From DATBDM01 sp036269915 (lineage in GTDB: Bacteria > Actinomycetota > Thermoleophilia > Solirubrobacterales > Solirubrobacteraceae), in assembly GCA_036269915.1 (NCBI GenBank), contig DATBDM010000296.1, positions 1-10,656 of the forward strand: DNA of 10,656 nt. The letters are read 5' to 3'. Made by a program: the position numbers and the translations under genes. Each line of letters starts with the position of its first letter. The stretch's first letter is position 1. The notes under the pieces were generated by a model. That model was not told the origin of the DNA, made no database searches, and saw nothing but the letters and a program-made list of their open reading frames with translations. Below, piece after piece: positions 6,239-10,656 of this stretch.

Positions 6239-7476
6239 GCTCGTCCGGACGAGGCGCGCCCCTTCCGCGAGATCGAGTCGACCGCGACGGCGAGCAGCAG
6301 CACGGCGCCGGTGACGACGAACTTGGTGCCGGCGGAGAGGCCGAGCAGGCCGAGACCGTTGTCGATCGAGCCGATCACGAGCGCGCCGAGGATGGCGCTC
6401 TTCATATGGCCGCGGCCGCCGAACAGCGACGTGCCGCCGATGACCGCCGCGGCGATCGAATAGAGCAGGATCTGGCCGCCGCCGGAGTTCGTATCGACCG
6501 AGCGCAGCCGCGAGGCGAGGATGATGCCGCCGACCGCCGCCATGAACGAGCACAGCGCGAAGCAGGCGATCTTGATCCGGTCGACGTCGATGCCGGCGCG
6601 CCGGGCCGCCTCCTGGTTGCCGCCGACCGCGTAGATGTGGCGGCCGAACCGCGTGCGGTTGAGCACGAAGGTCCAGAACACCAGGAACGCGGCGACGATC
6701 ACGCCGACCCACGGGATCCCGCGGTCCTGGTTGGCGACCGCGGTGACGATCGCGAGGATCACGAGCAGCAGGCCGACGCGCAGGCCGACGAGCACGAGCG
6801 GCTCGTTCGGCAGGCCGGCCTTGGCGCGGCTGCGCATGCGCGCGAACAGCACGGCCGCGTAGAGCGCGGTCACCGCCAGCACGAGCACCCACGAGAGCGC
6901 GTCGCTCATGAAGTTGTTGGCGAGCCCGATGACGAAGTCGTTCTGCAGGATGACCGTGCCGCGGCTGCCGATCAGCAGCAGCACGACGCCGTTCCAGCCG
7001 AGCAGGCCGGCGAGCGTGACGACGAACGACGGGATGCCGAGCTTGGTGACCAGCGTGCCCTGGAACACACCGATCGCGGCGCCGGCGCCCAGCGCGAGGA
7101 TCACCGCGACGAACGCCGGTGGAACGCTGCCGTCGGGCGTCAGCAGCAGCGCGACGAGCACGCCCGCGACGCCCGAGACGTAGCCGACCGAGAGGTCGAT
7201 CTCGCCGAGGAGCAGGACGAAGACGATGCCCATCGCGACCAGTGCGTAGGCCGCCGACTGGACGATCAGGTTGACGAAGTTGCCGGCGGTGAGGAAGTTC
7301 GAGTTCGCGGTCTGGAAGACGATCGCGATAATGATCAGGCCGAGGATGATCGGCAGCGAGCCGAGCTCGCCGCCGCGCACGTCGGTCCACCAGCGGCGGG
7401 CGTAGTCGCCGAGGCCGTTGCCGCCCTCGGGCGAGCGGGGCGCGGCAGCCGTCGGGTCCTGCGTCGCGGCGCTCAT
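6235..7476 (-). CDS. xylH: Sugar ABC transporter permease, CUT2 family (XylH-like)
   Basis: A 413-residue polytopic inner-membrane protein of the BPD_transp_2 (ribose/xylose/AraH-RbsC) family that forms the sugar channel, probably as a homodimer. About ten hydrophobic segments start at residue 41. The family hallmark GEIDLSVG is at 91-98. The cytoplasmic coupling loop GGNQEAARRAGIDVDRIKI is at 285-303, and the late helix pair around AAAVIGGTSLFGGRG (342-356) is typical. The first 40 residues form a soluble, Gly/Pro-rich leader. The segment around 205-260 (charged loop RMRSRAKAGLPNEP, then an extra hydrophobic pair) resembles the longer XylH type rather than RbsC. The ATG at 7474-7476 overlaps the ATPase stop (ATGA) and has an AGGGGG ribosome-binding site 7 nt upstream (7484-7489). 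The xylose label rests on the binding protein and on length, so sugar specificity is tentative. Confidence 0.92.
   Translation of the reverse strand: MSAATQDPTAAAPRSPEGGNGLGDYARRWWTDVRGGELGSLPIILGLIIIAIVFQTANSNFLTAGNFVNLIVQSAAYALVAMGIVFVLLLGEIDLSVGYVSGVAGVLVALLLTPDGSVPPAFVAVILALGAGAAIGVFQGTLVTKLGIPSFVVTLAGLLGWNGVVLLLIGSRGTVILQNDFVIGLANNFMSDALSWVLVLAVTALYAAVLFARMRSRAKAGLPNEPLVLVGLRVGLLLVILAIVTAVANQDRGIPWVGVIVAAFLVFWTFVLNRTRFGRHIYAVGGNQEAARRAGIDVDRIKIACFALCSFMAAVGGIILASRLRSVDTNSGGGQILLYSIAAAVIGGTSLFGGRGHMKSAILGALVIGSIDNGLGLLGLSAGTKFVVTGAVLLLAVAVDSISRKGRASSGRA
6240..6253. repeat. Perfect 14-bp palindrome beside the oxidoreductase start
   Basis: CTCGTCCGGACGAG is exactly self-complementary. It lies in the last codons of the permease gene, one base before the ATG of the downstream oxidoreductase, where a ribosome-binding site would be. 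In RNA it could fold as a 5-bp stem with a CCGG loop and affect re-initiation; in DNA it could be a dimeric-protein site. One such palindrome per 10 kb is roughly what chance allows, so function is unproven. Confidence 0.3.
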
Positions 7477-8243
7477 GCCGGCACCCCCTGGCCGGGCACG
7501 TTGGAGAGCTGGCCGGCGGTGATCGCCTCGACGACCTGCTGCTGGTTGGTCTCGGAGACCTTGTACTCCTGCACGTTCTGGCCGAGCCGGAGCACCGTGA
7601 CCGAGTCGGCGGCCTCGAAGACGTCGTGGAGGTTGTGCGAGATCAGGATCACGGAGAGGCCCTGGTGGCCGAGGCGCTTGACGAGCTCGAGCACCTGGCG
7701 GGTCTGGGCGACGCCGAGCGCGGCGGTCGGCTCGTCGAGGATCACGACCTTGGAGTTCCACATCACGGCCTTGGCGACCGCCACCGACTGGCGCTGGCCG
7801 CCGGAGAGACCCGCGACCGTCTGGCGCACGCTGCGCAGCGTCGTCACCGAGAGCCCGGCGAGGGTCTCCTTGGCCCGAGCCTCCATGGCCGTCTCGTCGA
7901 GCCGGTGGAGGCCGTCGACGTCCTCGCGCCCGAGGTACATGTTCTGCACCACGTCGAGGTTGTCGCAGAGCGCGAGGTCCTGGTAGACGACCTCGATCCC
8001 GAGGCGCGCCGCGTCCTTGGGTCCGTGGATCGATACCGGCTCGCCGTCGAAGAGGATCTGGCCCGAGTCGATCGGGTGGATACCGGCGATGCACTTGATC
8101 AGCGTCGACTTGCCCGCTCCGTTGTCCCCGACGAGGGCCATGACCTCACCGGCGGATACGTGGAAGTCGACCTCGTAGAGGGCCTGCACGGCTCCGAAGG
8201 CCTTGGATACCCCTCGTAGCTCGAGAACGGGCGTGTCGCTCAC
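7473..8243 (-). CDS. Sugar ABC transporter ATP-binding protein, single-domain CUT2 type (FrcA/XylG-like)
   Basis: A 256-residue cytosolic ATPase that powers the permease. Walker A is GDNGAGKS (39-46), the Q-loop is VVYQD with Gln88, the ABC signature is LSGGQ (146-150), Walker B is VVILDEP (166-172) with catalytic Glu171, and the switch His is His203 (ISHN). The D-loop region reads TAALG, where many ABC proteins have SALD; the same TAALG is usual in FrcA-type sugar ATPases. Most CUT2 transporters (RbsA, AraG, E. coli XylG) use a tandem ATPase of about 500 residues, so this half-size protein should act as a homodimer, as FrcA of the rhizobial fructose system is thought to. The GTG start at 8243 is supported by an excellent AGGAGG-repeat ribosome-binding site 5 nt upstream and by the domain beginning at once. 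It ends in an ATGA overlap with the permease. Family is certain; the sugar is inferred. Confidence 0.94.
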   Translation of the reverse strand: MSDTPVLELRGVSKAFGAVQALYEVDFHVSAGEVMALVGDNGAGKSTLIKCIAGIHPIDSGQILFDGEPVSIHGPKDAARLGIEVVYQDLALCDNLDVVQNMYLGREDVDGLHRLDETAMEARAKETLAGLSVTTLRSVRQTVAGLSGGQRQSVAVAKAVMWNSKVVILDEPTAALGVAQTRQVLELVKRLGHQGLSVILISHNLHDVFEAADSVTVLRLGQNVQEYKVSETNQQQVVEAITAGQLSNVPGQGVPA

Positions 8244-8248
8244 TGCTG

Positions 8249-8263
8249 CCTCCTCCTCCTCCT
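8249..8263 (-). promoter_or_regulatory. Extended Shine-Dalgarno (AGGAGG repeat) for the ATPase gene
   Basis: Five tandem AGG units on the - strand end 5 nt before the GTG start at 8243. This fixes the start and implies efficient initiation independent of the upstream gene. It follows directly after the intercistronic hairpin. Confidence 0.75.
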
Positions 8264-8272
8264 GGTCGGACG

Positions 8273-8298
8273 CTCCCCGGGGCAGGTGCCCCGGGGAG
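8273..8298 (-). promoter_or_regulatory. Strong intercistronic hairpin between the binding-protein and ATPase genes
   Basis: CTCCCCGGGGCA (8273-8284) is exactly complementary to TGCCCCGGGGAG (8287-8298), giving a stem of about 11 GC-rich pairs with a 4-nt loop. It starts 13 nt after the binding-protein stop and ends 9 nt before the ATPase ribosome-binding repeat. There is no U-run, so it is unlikely to be a full terminator. Such hairpins after a binding-protein gene (known from malE-malF) protect the upstream mRNA from 3' decay or attenuate read-through, so that binding protein exceeds membrane components. That role is inferred here. Confidence 0.65.
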
Positions 8299-8311
8299 GT
8301 CCCTGTGGGTC

Positions 8312-9430
8312 CTACAGGCCGACCTTCGAGCAATCGGCCGCCACCTTGCCGGCGCAGATCTGTTCCTTCTTGGGGAAGTCGATCTCGCCAACGTACTGCT
8401 TGATGTTGTCCTTGGTGATCGCGACCGGGGTCAGGAGCACCGACGGCACCTTCTTGGAGCCGTTGTCGACCGAGTCGGCCGGCGCAGGCGGAGTCTGACC
8501 CTTCGCGAGCGCGATGGCCAGCTTGGCGGCCGCGTCGGCCTCCTTCTTGGTCGCCTTGTAGACGGTCATGCACTGATCGCCCGTGACGATGCTCTGGACG
8601 CCCTGCAGCGTCGCGTCCTGGCCGGTGACCGGGATCTGCGGCAGCTTGCGCGCCTTCAGAGCGGAGATCACGGAGTTGCCGAGGCCGTCGTTGGCCGCGA
8701 GCACACCCTGGATCTTGTTGCTGGTCTTCTGGAGCATCTGCTCGAAGATGGTCAGCGCCTTCTGGTTGTCCCAGTCCGGGACCGACTGGTCGGCGGCCTT
8801 CTTGAGCTTGCCCGAGCTGTAGAGCGGGTCGAGGACCGAGTTGTAGCCCTTCGCGAACAGGGTCGCGTTGTTGTCGGTCGGGGAGCCGTTGAGCTCCGCG
8901 ATCGACTGCCCGTTCGTGTTGCCCAGGCACTTCACGAGACCCTGGCCCTGCAGCTGGCCCACCTTCTGGTTGTCGAACGAGACGTAGTAGTCCGCGTTGC
9001 CCTTCAGCGTGAGGCGGTCGTAGTCGATGACCTTCACGCCACGGGACGCCGCGTTCGCCTCGATCGCCGCGCCGGAGCCCGAGTCGAGGTTCACCAGCAG
9101 CAGGACCTTCGCGCCGTTGGTGATCGCCTGCTCCGCCTGCTGCTGCTGAGCGGACTTGTCACCCTCGGCGTTCTCGATCGTCGCGTCCACGCCGGCGGCC
9201 TTGAAGGCCTGGCCCAACAGCGGACGGTCGTAGGTCTCCCAGCGAACGGACGACTTCGTGTCCGGCAGGAGAACGGCGACCTTGCCCGGGGAGCCCGAAC
9301 CACTCGAGTTGCCGCTCGAGGAACTCCCGCTTGAGCCGCTGTTGTCGTTGCTGGAACCACATGCACCCGCGGTCAGCGCGAGTGCGCCTGTAGCGGCCAA
9401 TGCCGCCACACGCCATGCCACCTTGTGCAC
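8312..9430 (-). CDS. xylF: Xylose-type sugar ABC transporter substrate-binding lipoprotein (XylF-like)
   Basis: A 372-residue lipoprotein that captures sugar outside the membrane and delivers it to the permease. The signal peptide ends at TAGAC with lipidated Cys24, followed by a flexible Ser/Gly/Asn linker to about residue 48. The periplasmic-binding-protein (type 1, Peripla_BP_4) domain closely follows E. coli XylF in order: RWETYDRP (63-70), VIDYDRL (134-140), SFDNQKVGQLQ (151-161), GSPTDNNATLF (182-192), WDNQKAL (220-226), ANDG (246-249), GQDATLQG (270-277), MTVYK (288-292), and VPSVLLTP then TKDNIK (328-344). Beyond Cys24 there are four cysteines (168, 287, 359, 367), the last two in a C-terminal extension. 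The GTG start has an AGGAGG-type site 6 nt upstream and begins only 2 bp after the ROK stop. D-xylose or a close relative is the most likely ligand, though specificity cannot be proven by reading. Confidence 0.92.
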   Translation of the reverse strand: MHKVAWRVAALAATGALALTAGACGSSNDNSGSSGSSSSGNSSGSGSPGKVAVLLPDTKSSVRWETYDRPLLGQAFKAAGVDATIENAEGDKSAQQQQAEQAITNGAKVLLLVNLDSGSGAAIEANAASRGVKVIDYDRLTLKGNADYYVSFDNQKVGQLQGQGLVKCLGNTNGQSIAELNGSPTDNNATLFAKGYNSVLDPLYSSGKLKKAADQSVPDWDNQKALTIFEQMLQKTSNKIQGVLAANDGLGNSVISALKARKLPQIPVTGQDATLQGVQSIVTGDQCMTVYKATKKEADAAAKLAIALAKGQTPPAPADSVDNGSKKVPSVLLTPVAITKDNIKQYVGEIDFPKKEQICAGKVAADCSKVGL

Positions 9431-9432
9431 AG

Positions 9433-10653
9433 CTATCTCCTCCTCCGTAGGGGTCTTGACATCGATTCGGGAAGCAGGGTCCGGTCGGCCTCGGACACGA
9501 CCAGGGCGACGGCGCCGAGCACCTGCGCGCGGTCGCCGAGCACGCCGGCGACGAGCCTGGCGGCGCCCGCGGCGGCGGGGAGCGCGGCGCGGTTGATCGA
9601 CTCGCGCACGCCCTCGAGCAGCAGGTCGCCGGCGGCGGCCAGATCGCCGCCGACGACGACGAGCTCGGGGTTGAGGACGTTGAGCAGGTCGGCGACGCCG
9701 CGGCCGATCGCACGGCCGGCGTCGGCGATCACGCGCCGGCAGCCGAGGTCGCCGTCGCGGGCAAGGCGCAGCATGTCGGCGACGGTGAGGTCCTCGCCGT
9801 GGGAACGGTGCAGCAGGTCGGTGAGCGCGCCCGACGCGGCGAGCGTCTCGAGGCAGCCGCGGTTGCCGCAGCGGCAGACGAGGCCCTCGGGGTCGACGAG
9901 CACGTGGCCGAGCTCGCCGGCGAGGCCGGAGGCGCCGCGATAGAGCCGGCCGTTGAGGATCAGGCCGGCGCCGATGCCCGAGGAGACCTTGATGTAGACG
10001 AGGTCGGAGGCGTCGCGCGCGGCGCCGAAGGCGGCCTCGGCGAGCGCGCCGAGGTTGGCGTCGTTGTCGACGGCGATCGGGAGGTCCAGGCGCACGCGCA
10101 TCTCGTGCGCGGCGGCGACGCCGACCCAGCCGGGGAGGATCGCGGCCGAGCCCACGACGCCCGAGGACTGCTCGATCGGGCCGGGTAGGCCCATGCCGGC
10201 GCCGATCACCTGCGAGCGCTCGACCCCGGCGTCCGCGAGCGCCTCCGTGACGAGGTCGGTGGCCGCGTCCAGGCCGTCGCGCGCCGCGTGGTCGGTGTCG
10301 AGCTCCAGCCGGCGCTCGGCGAGGATGTTCGAGGCGAGGTCGGACACGGCGACCCGCAGGTGGCGGTGGCCGAAGTCGATGCCGACGGCCGCGCCCGCGG
10401 AGGCGTCGAAGGAGAGCAGGATCGGCGGCCGGCCGCCCTGATCGCCGTGCGCGGCGGCGGTTTCACCGCGCTCGACGACGAGACCGTCGGCCTGCAGGTC
10501 GGCGACCAGCGAGGACACCGTGGAGCGGCTCAAGCCGGTCCTCCGGGCGATCTCGGCACGCGAGATCAGCCGCTCGGCGCGCAACGCGTCGATGACACGC
10601 AGGCGGTTCAAACGGCGCAGGGACTCGAGCGATCCGATCCGCGTCTGCGACAC
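9433..10653 (-). CDS. ROK family transcriptional regulator (XylR/NagC type)
   Basis: A 406-residue sugar-responsive DNA-binding protein, probably the repressor of this operon. The N-terminal winged helix-turn-helix is at about 14-62 (SRAEIARRTGLSRSTVSSLV, 31-50). The GRPP motif (74-77) introduces the sugar-kinase-like ROK domain: GIDFGHRHLRVAVSDL (91-106), GMGLPGPI (153-160), DNDAN (196-200), ELGH (247-250), and the zinc motif CRCGNRGCLE (260-269) with His250 as likely fourth ligand. Asp198, equivalent to the kinase catalytic base, is kept. The GTG at 10651-10653 is the first usable start seen, with three bases left in the window, so a start further upstream cannot be excluded. The C-terminus ends in four arginines whose codons form the ribosome-binding site of the next gene. 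It is the first visible gene of the operon. Effector is presumably the transported sugar; only the family is firm. Confidence 0.93.
   Translation of the reverse strand: MSQTRIGSLESLRRLNRLRVIDALRAERLISRAEIARRTGLSRSTVSSLVADLQADGLVVERGETAAAHGDQGGRPPILLSFDASAGAAVGIDFGHRHLRVAVSDLASNILAERRLELDTDHAARDGLDAATDLVTEALADAGVERSQVIGAGMGLPGPIEQSSGVVGSAAILPGWVGVAAAHEMRVRLDLPIAVDNDANLGALAEAAFGAARDASDLVYIKVSSGIGAGLILNGRLYRGASGLAGELGHVLVDPEGLVCRCGNRGCLETLAASGALTDLLHRSHGEDLTVADMLRLARDGDLGCRRVIADAGRAIGRGVADLLNVLNPELVVVGGDLAAAGDLLLEGVRESINRAALPAAAGAARLVAGVLGDRAQVLGAVALVVSEADRTLLPESMSRPLRRRR
9437..9446 (-). promoter_or_regulatory. Shine-Dalgarno for the XylF-like gene, inside the ROK coding end
   Basis: GGAGGAGGAG on the - strand ends 6 nt before the GTG at 9430. 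The same bases encode the terminal Arg run of the ROK protein, whose TAG (9433-9435) falls between site and start. This supports the GTG start and coupled translation of regulator and binding protein. Confidence 0.75.
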
Positions 10654-10656
10654 GGG

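Noticed and set aside
5264..7390. Apparent 708-codon fusion running into the oxidoreductase
   Set aside because: The first part is the out-of-frame shadow of the permease; the real start is the ATG at 6236-6238 in the ATGA overlap.
6406..7986. 526-codon + strand frame antisense to permease and ATPase
   Set aside because: Highly charged Asp/Arg/Glu/His-rich translation typical of the antisense of a hydrophobic protein; no supporting motif.
8249..8263. CCT trinucleotide repeat as a microsatellite
   Set aside because: It is explained as an extended ribosome-binding site on the - strand 5 nt before a GTG start.
9290..9362. Low-complexity repeat with two CTCGAG sites
   Set aside because: It encodes the Ser/Gly linker after the lipidated cysteine, a normal lipoprotein feature.
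1..10656. Insertion sequence, prophage, tRNA, riboswitch or CRISPR content
   Set aside because: No transposase or integrase motifs, no repeated spacers, no tRNA-like fold, and no intergenic gap over 100 bp in which to place a riboswitch or RNA gene.

Overview
The window is very GC-rich, with G or C at most third codon positions, several GTG starts, tight gene packing and no insertion sequences, RNA genes or CRISPR repeats. The style (ROK regulator, XylF-like lipoprotein with a Ser/Gly linker, alanine-rich chemoreceptor, MFS_3-type exporter) suggests a high-GC, motile actinobacterium. A soil lineage such as Thermoleophilia/Solirubrobacterales would fit, but that is an impression from protein style and not a phylogenetic result.

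Left part, 1-4279: the 3' part of a Gfo/Idh/MocA-type oxidoreductase (+, cut by the window edge) converges with an MFS_3/EntS-like exporter gene (-), and the two coding regions overlap by 50 bp. A 97-bp divergent region separates the exporter from a full-length transmembrane methyl-accepting chemotaxis protein (+). This gap carries a good match to a flagellar sigma-28 (FliA/SigD/WhiG-type) promoter pointing at the chemoreceptor. The chemoreceptor converges with the next gene with only 3 bp between the stop codons.

Right part, 4283-10653: six genes on the - strand form one compact operon. In order of transcription they are a ROK-family regulator, a XylF-like sugar-binding lipoprotein, a single-domain CUT2 sugar ABC ATPase, a XylH-like permease, a second Gfo/Idh/MocA oxidoreductase, and a secreted GH26-like glycoside hydrolase. 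The gene junctions are 2 bp, 68 bp (with a strong hairpin), ATGA overlap, ATGA overlap and 15 bp. The first gene starts 3 bp from the window edge, so the main promoter and operator lie outside.

A working model, which is inference, is a self-contained xylose or related sugar module. The secreted hydrolase would release sugar from a polysaccharide, the lipoprotein would capture it, the permease and homodimeric ATPase would import it, the cytosolic NAD(P)-dependent dehydrogenase would oxidise it (as in oxidative xylose pathways, since no isomerase or kinase is present here), and the ROK protein would sense it. Individual gene families are familiar. The less ordinary points are the GH26-like enzyme lacking the usual His before its acid/base Glu, its placement at the end of a XylF-type operon, the single-domain ATPase, and the sigma-28 promoter.
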